Of a stretch of DNA of 64,000 nucleotides, positions 53,101 through 63,268 are shown piece by piece. Below the pieces are notes generated by a model. That model did not search any database. It saw only the letters and a program-made list of their open reading frames with translations, and had not been told where the DNA came from. The stretch spans positions 81,595 to 145,594 of the forward strand of contig CACRXP010000182.1 of the NCBI GenBank assembly GCA_902702965.1. The letters run 5' to 3'. Each line of letters begins with the position of its first letter. The stretch's first letter is position 1. The translations under genes were made by a program, and so were the position numbers. This stretch comes from Spirometra erinaceieuropaei (Eukaryota > Platyhelminthes > Cestoda > Diphyllobothriidea > Diphyllobothriidae).

Positions 53101-54783
53101 TGGGGAGGTAGAGGTGCCCTCTTAAAGCATAAAAAAGCAGAGATTAACTCAAATGACCCTCCAAAATCGACTGTGTTTTGGTTTGCCCGACGGATAGTGA
53201 TAAATCCCCATGCATGTGGGTCTGAATACAGCATCGTTGATAGCATAATGCGACCTGAGTTCTCTGGCGCAATGCGCGAACTGGAGTTTCAGATTAGCAA
53301 CCAGTGTCAAAAAGTGAGCATTTTAGATGATCTTGGACCAGTCGGATTGTGTCAGAAATTGCGCCTTGAAGTACATCTGCAGGGATCTGACATCAAAACC
53401 CCGTTGCGCAGGAGGTAAAGGGCCGTGACACTGCAGCATCAGTGTTGGTAAAGATAGCCAAATATCATTGTGTCAAGGTCCACAAAAACATAGAGGAAAT
53501 GGACGGTGTACCTACCCAGCAACCTGATGAGACTCATTAGGTTAGGAAACTGCCTAGGACATAGGGATGGCGCACAATACAATCAACGGCAATTAAAGTC
53601 ACCCGCAAAAAGGCGCCAATGGAAAAAACGTCGGCTCAATATGGTTGACCGGGAAGGGAACAGACTGGACTGGAAGTACGTCAACAGTACAATCATTGAG
53701 TCTGTATTATTCGCTTACTTAATCCATAGAGACTGTGTTTGATTTTTTCCCGATCAGGTCCGGTGGTCAGGTTTGAGTCTGGCTTGCTGCATTCAATCAC
53801 GGTCTTGGGAAAGTCACATTGATTCAGTCGATATGACCACCACTTGTAAATTCGTCATACGTATTTGTTCAACACTCCCAAAAGTTAAACAGTTAAACAC
53901 TTCTAGTCCAACCCCCCTGGAAATCTCAAGTTGCAACCTGCTGGGACCTTAGGGGAGTTTGGTAGAAGACATTAGGGCGGACCTCACTAATATGGCGGCC
54001 GACTTCTCGGAAAATGTGGGGAAGAATTGACAAAAACTAGCTCAAAGACGCGACGCAGGGTTTAAAAGACGATCCAGCTGGTTTGCCAAGCAGTAGGAGA
54101 GTGTAACGTTATACTGGTGATGTGAACGCTAGTCTCATCGAAACTTCAGTGTAATTGCAATCATCTTTTGAGCTGACGCTGTTTCCACCACAACCAATTG
54201 GGTTACATCGAAGTTTCCGTAGACTGCACACTCATGGGTTTCGCTTTGGAGGGAGATGAGGCTGGACGGAACAAATACGCACGTGCACATAACTCGCTCA
54301 CGCTCTCAATGAAGCGCTTTCTGAACCTCCCCCTAGTGTGAATCACACTCAGATTATGGGTGACAAAAGAGAGATATACAAAAAAACCGACTACTGTCTG
54401 TAAACAGTGTCACTACGGACTAAGGGCATACAAATACCCTCAGCATAGGCGCCCACATTGTAAAAACCGTACGTCGCTGAGGTGGCATCATTTTAAGACA
54501 ATTTACGATGGGTAGAGAGTGGGAGCAAACTCGTTCAACATGTGCAGTGAACGGGAGGTGCCAACGGTCGGTCAGCTGACGGGGAAGGGAGAAGCAGCAG
54601 CAGCAACAGAGAACAGGAGTACAAGATCACGATGTCAATGGGTTTGTAGAGTACCTCGGTCGACATTACCAAGACGGCTTGACGTGAACGGCCACCTCCT
54701 TCGTGACAAGCGTTTCGTGAATGACAGGGGACGCTAGTCAAGTGCAGAGGACTGACGATAAGACCGACTGAAGTGGTATTCAC
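53101..54783. other. No recognised feature
   Basis: Short + frames at 53173-53418 and 53506-53742 are open but show no domain, splice-supported ends or repeat match. Nothing else supported. Confidence 0.35.
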
Positions 54784-55015
54784 CTACCTTGTGTGATCAG
54801 AGGATGAAATAAGAGCGTTTACTTCGATTTTAGAGATTCGGTCAGGGTCCTGACAGACAGCGGTTAGCTGACTACTTGTACTTGATACGGCTGCGATCAT
54901 GCCTGATCTAGCCGGCCTCGATGATGTCCCGAACTGTACCTCTCCACGCGTGACGATCCGCGACAGCAGATCTGGACAGCTCAACCCATTCCCTTTGCCA
55001 ACGACGGTGACCGAA
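54784..55015 (-). pseudogene. RTE-like LINE C-terminal fragment
   Basis: Reverse strand: 'cggtattcggtcaccgtcg', 'ctgtcgcggatcgtcacgcg' and SRPARSGMIAAVSST, matching 50068-50200 of the LINE at 47320 ('VADRHAWIGTSWRPARSDMV'). Only the last part of the ORF is present, without the 3' tail. Confidence 0.75.
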
Positions 55016-55017
55016 TA

Positions 55018-55140
55018 CCGCCCGGTTAGCTGACGACCGCAAATAACCTATAAACGGTTATTGCCGTCTCCTTGACCGCCTGCAAAGGAAGAGGGTACCA
55101 GGACAAGACGGAGTTCCGTCGTGAAATCGGGCCTGACTAG
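55018..55140 (+). repeat. SINE S fragment, decayed
   Basis: GGTTAGCTGACGACCGCAAA with 'taacctataaacggttattg' and 'gacggagttccgtcg' follow the S core and tail. It abuts the LINE fragment on its left. Confidence 0.4.
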
Positions 55141-56580
55141 CCAATGTCCATCGCGACGTGATTGCAGTGTTAGCTCGACTGGGGTAGTGGTGGGGGCAGT
55201 TCCCAACACGATTTAGGTCCAGACTTCTAGCCTTCGCGGCGCGGCATTGGATGAGGGTTGGATGAAGATGGTAAATATATCGGAAGAGGTCATTCCAGCC
55301 CCCTCCTGTTTTTCAGTAGTATTGCTAGTCCAGAGAGCAAACAGAAGGGACGGAACTCCTCAAGTCAGACACATGGCCAATCACAAGTGTATGCGGTTGT
55401 TCGTAGTGCGCTCACGCTAAGAAATACCTGTTAAAAGGCTTGATGGTTATCGACGCGGAGTGGACGGACTTCGAACTTCCCGAACTATTGTCTCATTTAA
55501 CCTCTAAAATATGTCGCACATGGGAGAGGAATTGTCCCACTTATGCCGCTGTGTCGATGAAGCACGCGGTGGTAAAAGAACGAAGAAAATATTAACCGGG
55601 TTTACAATGGGCTTATTCCACAAAGTAGGGGGCAGAATGTCTGTTGTGTAGATTTTCAAGAGGATGTACGACTGCGTCAGTGCCGAAATTTTCTAGCACT
55701 TACCCGGCACTTACTCAAATCTAAGCTTTCATTTGGGGTAGAGTGGCCTGATGGTAGGTCTGGCTACCATGAAAGAATGCGCTCACTTATGCGACAGTCT
55801 CAGGACGGTAGCCGTCCCTCAACTTCCAGAAGGATGCTAACTTTTCTATCTTCCTTCTGTGACTTGCCTACATCCACTTCGGGCGATAACCAAGGAAAGT
55901 TATCTACTGTCCGGCCGAGTGCTTCGCATGACCACTTACATCTGTGGTACCGTGAGGAACTTATAGCGTCGAAATGAGACCAACTAGCCTGGCAGTGTGA
56001 AAGCCTGACTCGCGTTAGAGAATCCTCAGCTTCTGCTCGGCAAACATGCCCCGAGGGATGATGACCTAGCGTCACATCGGCAGCTTCTGGCGGTCCGAGT
56101 TTGTTTTTCACACCTCCGGCACAAACAACGAATTCCAATGACTAATGCCAGTTTCTGGCATTTCAGCCGTCACTGACACACCCAAGAAAGTGTGAGGACA
56201 CTGTCTGCGTTCCTCGCCAGTTGCTTTGTACTTTCATGACCTCCGACGATTGTCATTTGTCAGGACAAGTGTCACTCAGTGGGTCTAATTTTGGGCTGAC
56301 TGGAATCTCCTATCATCGGCGTTGCGGTGTGATGCTCCAATGTTAAGTCGCACGGAAAGTCAAGGTGATGGTGCATTGAGGTCTCGAGGTTGGCAAGGCA
56401 CCCGGTTACGTTCTATCTGAAGAACGGCATACTTTGAAGTCTCCACACACATAGAGCGAAGAACTGGATCCCAGAACCCAGAAAAGTTGGCGTATTTGTT
56501 GCCAGTCTTAGATTCTTTCAGAAGACCATCAACAGGCACAAAGAGAAGTGTCAACTCCACTGTTTCTCTGTATGTTCGCT
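55141..56580. other. No firm feature
   Basis: Weak S-core similarity at 55288-55330 and (reverse) 56135-56175. A reverse frame at 56360-56623 (CVETSKYAVLQIERNRV) looks protein-like but has no recognised family or splice support. Confidence 0.35.
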
Positions 56581-56584
56581 CGAT

Positions 56585-56765
56585 CGTCGGTTCCGACGAT
56601 GTCCACCGTGTGCTGCACAGCAAGATGCAGCAGGCGCGGTGACTTGGACCTGGATACGTTTATAGTGATTTTAAACTTGCGCAGAATCTATCGCTCTCTC
56701 TCTTCCCCACTCCCCGCCTGAACCTCCTGTCGAGACAGAGTCAAAAAGACTGGAGTCGCAAAAGA
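56585..56765 (+). repeat. Z repeat, left-end fragment Z11
   Basis: CGACGATGTCCACCGTGTGC, 'agcaagatgcagcaggcgcg', 'gtttatagtgattttaaac' and 'ctgtcgagacagagtc' match the Z start at 44490 and 1868. Confidence 0.65.
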
Positions 56766-57164
56766 GATACCACTCAGACGGCTGGAAGAATGGCAGATCT
56801 ACATCTGACTTCATGGACTCCGTGGAAGTAGAAAGCGAGGCTGAAAATCCTGCTGACCGTCGTCTGGTTAGCACTCGAGCAGAAATAGGTAGCAACGGAC
56901 AAACGTATCAACTTGTTTTATCTGTTCTTCTCCCGTCAAAAGGCTCAACGGCACACCTACTAACAGCCGACATGTACGACAATTCTCGTACGGATGTGCG
57001 ACTGGTGCCTGTGGGGCGATGCTGGGTCACCGGAAGCTGTGAATGGAAAAGCCCTCGTACTCGTCACCCCTGTGTGAACAAGACGCCAACGCGGAAGGAT
57101 TAAGAGCGACTGCATGCGTTTCCTACTTAGAATAACAACTCCCGGTCAAATATGGTTATGCGGT

Positions 57165-57360
57165 CTCACCTGAAGTAAACAAACCCCAGCCGCCTATGAT
57201 ACGGAACCGATGGTAAGAGGGGGTTTTACATGTCGGGCCGGGGAACGCACATGCGACGAGAGCAAGTAGTTGTGAGCAAAAGAAAAGCTATTGGGAATGT
57301 CCAGTTGTACTTTGAGTAATTGAGAAATAGATGCCCCATCCCCTAACCCTAATGCCACAT
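57165..57360 (+). repeat. R3 repeat ending in CCCTAA
   Basis: 'cacctgaagtaaacaaaccc', 'gtcgggccggggaacgcac', 'caaaagaaaagctattggg' and 'gagtaattgagaaatag', then CCCCTAACCCTAATG (57340-57353). Confidence 0.65.
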
Positions 57361-58014
57361 AACCACATCTTACCCAACTCCCACTGCTGGTCAAAACGAG
57401 GTCAACAGTGATCGAACAAAAAAGCAAAAAGGATGATTGTGAAAGAGATTGAAAAGTCGATCACCGGACGGGCCAAATAATAATACGTACGCCGTGACGG
57501 CAAACACTCTGAGACTATCTCTGCTCCCTTTGGCCAGCCACATCCCTAAGCAACATGTTAGACAGATCGGTGTGCGACCACTTTTTGTGTGAATATATGA
57601 CTCACCTGCCCTGACGATTACGGTTCGCAGGTGGTGATGAAAATGACGAGCTTCGGTTCGGTGGTGCTGATGACCTATCGGTCAGATCTCTCTCTGTGGG
57701 TTATTTCAATAATCTTAGAGCGCCGGTTTGGTTCCAGTGTCAGATACTGATCAGGGTGCGACTGGCTGGAGGAAACATGAGTGGGCTGGAATCAGCTGGT
57801 ATCTCAGTCTCATCATGTTTGTTATCATTCTACCGCTGACATCTTACTTCACACAAACGTCAAAAAGCCGGAGAAAGATTACATAACAGCTGCTAAGTGG
57901 CATTCCAACAGTAAAACCGACGTACTCATTTTAAGACAGGACTAAAGGCCAAAAATGGTAAAGGTTGACCAAAGGATAGAATCTCTGCCAAAGCCGCGCA
58001 GATATGTGGATTCA
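57361..58014. other. No recognised feature
   Basis: Nothing supported. Confidence 0.35.
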
Positions 58015-58576
58015 TATCGCATAATTTTTTCCTTCCGGAAATGAAGCTAAGACTTTAGCAAATGTTTGTTCTTCCAGTCCTCGAATACTGCTGTCCTTTC
58101 TTCGGTTTAATGAACGCCTGCGACCGTAAATAAAATCGAAAATTTTCAGAGGGTTTTCACCCGGAAACTGTTCTCTCAAGCTTCGTCCAGTATTTCTTAT
58201 ACCGGCGAACATTAAGTTTTTGTGGGTTAGAAGACTCGAAGCTAGCCTTTGCTGCCTTTTTCGCATTAACTCTAGCTCCAGTCTTCCGCTCATTGACACT
58301 CTCACTCCGAGAGATCAGTCTTATGCCACGCGCAACTCCTGCATGGTGATTCCGCCGCCTCTTTGTACTACATCTAAGCGCTCCCTCTTCTTTGCTTCCA
58401 AATACGCCTTCCTTTGGAATAATCTTCCGCATGAAATTAGATGGTCGTCTAAGTTACTGGTATTCAAGTCGAAATTACGCAACCATTTTGCACCGGAAAG
58501 CATAAAGGCACTGTTAACGGTCTCATTCCCGAACACTCAGATTCTTGACTTCGAGAAGGGTCCTCCTGGGATTTAG
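58015..58576 (+). pseudogene. CR1/Jockey-like LINE C-terminal fragment
   Basis: The + strand gives FVLPVLEYCCPFFG (the usual VRPILEYASPVW position), a stop and frame change, FSQASSSISYTGE-type sequence, then an open frame with RRLEASLCCLFRINSSSS and 'SKYAFLWNNLPHEIRWS' and LLVFKSKLRNHF. 'WNNLPHEIRWS...FKSKLRNHF' is the typical LINE ORF2 end (W-N-x-LP...FK-x-x-L). Truncated at the 5' side; RT core absent. Confidence 0.75.
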
Positions 58577-59298
58577 TGGTAGACCTGGTGGTAACTCTTA
58601 ATTATATCAGTAGAAACCCCTGTTTTGATTTGGTTTCTAAATCCGCTGCTATCACTCCTCCCCCATAGCGACAATTTTCGCGGTTTTTGATGTCATCTCC
58701 CGCATTCCGACCTCATGCGGTCTGTCGACGCTCAGGGCGTAACCCTCAGTCTTCACTGTTTACTAGTAGTTCGCTCGTACCTCCCTTCCCCACTGCTCGA
58801 CTGAGCTCGAAGCGTGCTGTGGCCGATCGCATCCGGGTTCCTCACGTCTGGCCTCTTTGACGCGGCGTATCAATCCGGCCCAGACGATCTCAAATGCGAA
58901 TCCCGTATACAATACCACATGCAAGCCAGTCCTGTCTGACCCGCATACGTACCCCTCAAGGCTGAGATTTATTGCTACCCTGACGATGACCGACAACATT
59001 CCGTTATATACCGCCACCTACAGGCCAGTCCTGCTCGTTTTTTTCTGTCATTATTTTTATTGAGGGGTTTTTTTTCTCCTGTAAAATACATCCAATCATT
59101 TTTAACTTTTTGTAAGGAGTTTTTTTTTCACCCCTCAATCATCATGTTTCTCAATGGACTAATAATTCAGAAACAATGAATTGCATTTTACAAAGATTCG
59201 GCCTACCTCGTCTAAAACTCGCATGTAAATTTATTTTAACTTGTTTTGATGGGACCCCGACGGGTCTTTAATAAAAAATTATCTATCTATCTATCTAA
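58577..59298 (+). mobile_element. 3' UTR of the LINE with (TATC)n tail
   Basis: After the stop, non-coding sequence ends in 'gggaccccgacgggtcttta', 'ataaaaaattatc' and four TATC units (59280-59297). A tetranucleotide tail of this kind marks the 3' end of a CR1/Jockey-like LINE. Poly-T stretches lie at 59040 and 59125. Confidence 0.65.
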
Positions 59299-59568
59299 TG
59301 TAAGGGTAAGGGCTCCGATATTAATATGCATGGGACATGTGCTCATAGGAGTCAACACTGGAATGCTGTCTGCCGGCCGAAAGATGTGGAACACTGGCGT
59401 TAAACTGGAGGACCTCAACACACTCCTTATCGCATATAGAATAACTTCAAAAAGTGATCTTAGGGACCAGACACCAGTCGGGTATACGACTACAGCACCT
59501 ACCAGCCAGAAGTCCGAGTTCCCCAAACGAAAAAACACTACTTTTTGGGAGGGGGGGGGGAAGCGGTG

Positions 59569-59668
59569 NNNNNNNNNNNNNNNNNNNNNNNNNNNNNNNN
59601 NNNNNNNNNNNNNNNNNNNNNNNNNNNNNNNNNNNNNNNNNNNNNNNNNNNNNNNNNNNNNNNNNNNN
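59569..59668. other. Assembly gap of exactly 100 N
   Basis: 100 N, a placeholder length rather than a measured one. A ten-base G run (59551-59560) precedes it, which may be why the assembly broke. It lies about 30 bp inside the first NAA60 intron. Confidence 0.98.
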
Positions 59669-59697
59669 GGGCGAGAATCAGAGAATAGCAAGGGTAC

Positions 59698-59824
59698 TTG
59701 ATGGGAAAGCACTCCCCACAGAGACGTTTGATGGCCTGCAAGTCGTCGCTTCGTGCCAGTCGAACGTCCACCAAGCCCGTTAACGCCGTCATTCCGGTTT
59801 GAAGGACTGGAATTTCGGTAACAG
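59698..59824 (-). CDS. NAA60: NAA60 (N-alpha-acetyltransferase 60), first coding exon
   Basis: On the reverse strand, ATG at 59792-59790 opens MTALTGL, then VDVRLARSDDLQAIKRLCGE and CFPIKYP. This aligns with the start of animal NAA60 (LRLLCHDDIDTVKHLCGDWF then PIEYP), the first strand and helix of the GNAT fold. After FPIK the match stops; the best donor is TCAA|GTACCC (exon end 59698, phase 2). Upstream, TTTCTATCAG|C (59825) looks like an acceptor, so an earlier intron is likely; 59793-59824 may be 5' UTR or extra coding. The catalytic middle of the enzyme is not in this exon. The terminal exon lies about 20 kb downstream at 38752-39054. Confidence 0.68.
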
Positions 59825-59829
59825 CTGAT

Positions 59830-60714
59830 AGAAAAGGGGAAAAAACAAGGGAAGCGATCAATATGATACGACCAATACGGTGGACGTCAACAAGGTCGAC
59901 GGATAATTCCTAGCAATGAAACTCCAGCATGTTTATCACAGAAAAAAGGAAGGCCATGACTTAAGAAGTCTTAACGACAACGGTCAGGGAAACCGAGATT
60001 GTCATCTCAGATTTAGCTGCTATTGTCGGCTACCCATGTCCAAACCCCGGGTTAGAAGAAAATACGATTTAAACCAACGTTTACACGGCCATTGAACTCG
60101 AGGTTCTAACAATTAAATCAATGGGCAAAGTTCTATAGCCTGCAACTAAGAATATGCTAAATCAGGCGAGGGTGACATTAATCGATCTGGTCTGATCGAA
60201 AAGATGGCAAACATACCCGCTTCAATTTCCGTGGCTTTTCTCATTAGTATGTCATGATTACTCATTGTGACTTTGCAAGGAATCTGCCCTCGGGCTCCAA
60301 AATGTAGTTGGTGTCTGGGAGTCTGTAGTTCAAACTTGCGTTTTATAGGGACTTGCCTGGACCTGATAGATTCCAGTAAACGACACAGGTGAACAGCATG
60401 GGAATGAGGAAATTAACCAGTCTACTGATGACATTCACCTCAAACGTTTCCCTTCAGTAGTCAAAGGATCTTGCATTTATTATAAGGACTGTGCACCGTA
60501 ATGAGGTCTGGCAACTAAAATCGGAAATCATCTGCGAAATTCAGAGGTCTTGAGTCAATAGTGCGGTTTCAAAGCTTTACTGTGCGTGGTAAGTCGAAAG
60601 TGACGCTCTATTCTGGTTAACTGTGAGGAAATGAGCAGTGTCATGATGATGGTTCCGACCAACCAATAGTTGTGACAACATCATGTAGGGCTCAGGGGAC
60701 GGCCAGAAACTTAT
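59830..60714. other. No recognised feature
   Basis: Upstream side of NAA60 exon 1; no promoter motif or further exon could be supported. Confidence 0.35.
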
Positions 60715-60715
60715 G

Positions 60716-61558
60716 TCAACTGCAGTCTTCTCGGATATAAAATCCACGAGGGAAGAAGAACAGGAACGGCAGTTGCCCTTCCTGGATGTGCCTGTCAGAT
60801 GAAATCTTAACGGTGAACTTGAAACGATGGTTTATAGGAAGGCAACGAACACCACACAGCCTCTCAGTTGTCACAGTAACCATCCGGTGGCTCACAAACG
60901 AAGCTACGTGAAGACGTTCTTCAAAAGGATCCAAACTCATTGCAGCAAACCGGAGGACAGAGCACGTGACGCCCGCTATCTCCGCGACCAGTTTGTGCAA
61001 AATGGCTATCCGAGGGCATTCTTAAGTCGCTGCCTACGCGGTCGCCACCAGAGAACTCGAGCATCAACGCCACCGACGATATGGCATTCTCTGTCATACA
61101 TCAAGGGCGTTTCAGAAGCGACTGAGCGCATTGCTGCGGAGCTAGGTGTTGGAATTGCACACCGTCTCAAAGTCACCATGCGCAATAGGGTCATGAAAAT
61201 CAAAGACCGGTTAAAACCTGATGAGCAATCTGGAGTAGTGTATCGCATTCCGTGTCAAAATTGTCCTTGCAATCGCACAGGACAGACTGGGCGCATGCTA
61301 GGATCGCGCATACACGAACATAAGCTGGCTGTGCGACGAGGCGATGCATTATCACAAGTGGCCGCTCACACCTACGAAATGGGTAACGAATGTAGCTTCG
61401 CAGCCACCAAAATAGTCGTTCACGCCGGAAACAAAACAGGCCGAGAATTGATTGAAGCCTGGGTCTCGGATGAGAACTCGGTCAATCAATTTATCGATCT
61501 GGCGCCGGCGTACAGAGCCCTGCGTAGTCACATCCAGGGTTGCGCCGTCGGTCGATGA
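60716..61558 (+). pseudogene. P1a RT end and GIY-YIG endonuclease frame, one stop
   Basis: In one frame: FSDIKSTREEEQ and LPFLDVPVR, a TGA at 60800-60802, then NGELETMVYRKATNTTQPLS, 'CHSNHPVAHKRSYVKT' (the conserved end of Penelope RT), 'RFVQNGYPRAFL'-type linker, SYIKGVSEATERIAAELGV, LKPDEQSGVVYRIPCQNC, 'NRTGQTGRMLGSRIHEHK' (GIY-YIG core, with the second Tyr replaced), 'CSFAATKIV', NKTGRELIEAWVSDENSVN (catalytic Glu) and a tail to the TGA at 61556-61558. From the ATG at 60827 there are 243 open codons. The RT catalytic YVDD is upstream of the truncation, so it is not autonomous. Confidence 0.85.
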
Positions 61559-61604
61559 TTGGCCTGCATGCCTTATAACTGTCGCTTGTTCTGCTGCTGC
61601 CGCT

Positions 61605-61645
61605 ACCTCTGACGATGGACCCCTGTACGAGTCTGAAAGCTCAGG
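61605..61645 (+). ncRNA. Candidate hammerhead ribozyme motif in P1a
   Basis: CTGACGA (61609-61615), a possible stem GGAC...GTCT (one G-U pair) and GAAA (61635-61638), then GCTCAG. Differences from P1b within the stem partly keep pairing. Full three-stem folding was not verified. Confidence 0.4.
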
Positions 61646-61690
61646 ACAATAAACTCAGTGTTCCGGTGCTCGATTCTTCTTCTTCACTTA

Positions 61691-63265
61691 TGTCAACTCT
61701 TACCTGGGCTTTGCCCTGACCTAACCTGCCAAAGACTTAATGGGGCCACAGCCCCAATGTTATGGAAGGGAGGCTTGGCGGTTTATAGGAGAGATCCTGA
61801 TTTCAGTGCATTCTGGCATGACCCAATTAGGTTTGGGTTGAAGAGTTAACAACCTTGTTCGCACCTAAGAATGAGCTTGAAAACGACGATTCTCAATTTA
61901 AAGGCGTTTGCGTTCTCGTAAATCTTTGGTCAGTACAGTCAGTCCGCTAGACCAAATAATTAGTCTTTCGCAGCCTCTTTTGAGGACGAACTTGTGTTGA
62001 CAATGGCATTGTGTAACACTATGGATAGGTGTGAGGAAGGTCGGATAGTGAACCTGTGTCGTCACAGTGGTGGTCAGAGAACGCACACCGACGGGTAGTG
62101 CCCTTTTCCGAGAGCGCATGCCAAATACGAGATACCAAGGACGAACCGCCTAATAAAGTCACAATCTACCAGACGATGAGATTCGCTTAAGGGGGATTTT
62201 CTTTGCTAATTCAAGCCTGGGGTTGACGGCAGGCATACGAAGACACGGAAAGTTACGAGCGAATTCCTGACAGTGAATCAAATAGTAACATCCTGCTAAC
62301 GGCGAAAGCGGCTTTTTGTGGATTTGCACTTTTACAGGCAAGAGAGCAAATAATGCAAATCACGCCCTTTGTTTGGGCTTCGGTGTCCCCGGGGCAAATG
62401 TGCTGCGCATGCGCTTATGTCCGCCCTACTGTAATAATCTTGGACGAAGATAACGTACTTATTGGTAATTACTTAACGTAAGCACTTGAAAATCTGAGCA
62501 TACGACAGTCCCAATTTACATCTAGCATGGGTAGCAAGAAATAGACAAAGTTTCAGGGAGCTGTTAGCTAGCACATCAGCTGAGATGATGTATAGGACAA
62601 CGAGTAACTCCAGTCATCGTAATAGAGTGGTTGATTTCGTTTAACTTATTATGTAGATCACCACCGAACTACTTAGTTTCTTAAAGTACTAACAAACGAA
62701 TCGGCCAAGAACCCATTAAGAAATCAGAGCTCTCCGATTTCCGGTGTTCCCTAAAACTGCGCTGACAGCCATGGAAGCCGGAGAAGTATGTAAATAAAGT
62801 CCTTATGAACCATTCTCGAAAGGTGAGATTACAGTCGGCTCGACATGGAAAAGAATCGTGAAGAATGCTTGCGTTAAACGTTTGACCAAGAATGTAAAAG
62901 GCGCAAAAAAAGAGAAACATACCTCAGATGGAACCCGCTTTTTAATACGGTGAGTTAAAAGAGGAGAAGGGCGACACTAGATAAAGACGTCATAGCAGAT
63001 TGGGAAGGGCTGCCTGCAAGGAACTACAGCCCGTGACTGCCTACTTAGACCAGATGCAGCCAGCACCCGGCACAGAAAATGAGCCCTCATCACCGAAGAT
63101 ACCAAAGAGGGGAAGGTCGTACAGTAAAGTAAAACAATCCATTCTCAAATATTGAAGGCAAATGGGGGAATCTAGAAGAGCATATGTTACTATATAACTT
63201 ACACAGTAGATATTAAATAGACCACTCCGTGAGTTTTCCTTTCACCATCTTTTTTTATCTACGCA
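61691..63265. other. No recognised feature
   Basis: Nothing supported between the Penelope-like element and the LINE frame at the right edge. Confidence 0.4.
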
Positions 63266-63268
63266 TAG

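Larger units (their letters stand above)
60716..61690 (+). mobile_element. Penelope-like element, 5'-truncated copy (P1a)
   Basis: Carries the C-terminal end of RT, the linker, a GIY-YIG domain and 3' UTR. It is the best-preserved Penelope-like copy in the window, with P1b (52052) and a 3' fragment (21105) as relatives. The 3' end is near 'aataaactcagtgttccgg'. Confidence 0.85.

Noticed and set aside
53173..53742. Two short + frames of about 80 codons
   Set aside because: No domain, no start or splice context, surrounded by repeats.
54780..55340. Possible host exon with LVLVP/SWYP-like residues near 55085 on the reverse strand, considered for NAA60
   Set aside because: The stretch aligns with decayed SINE S sequence and lacks an acceptor in phase.
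56813..57103. 96-codon + frame (contains YQLVLSVLLPSKG)
   Set aside because: Looks protein-like but has no family match I can defend, no splice sites and no second copy.
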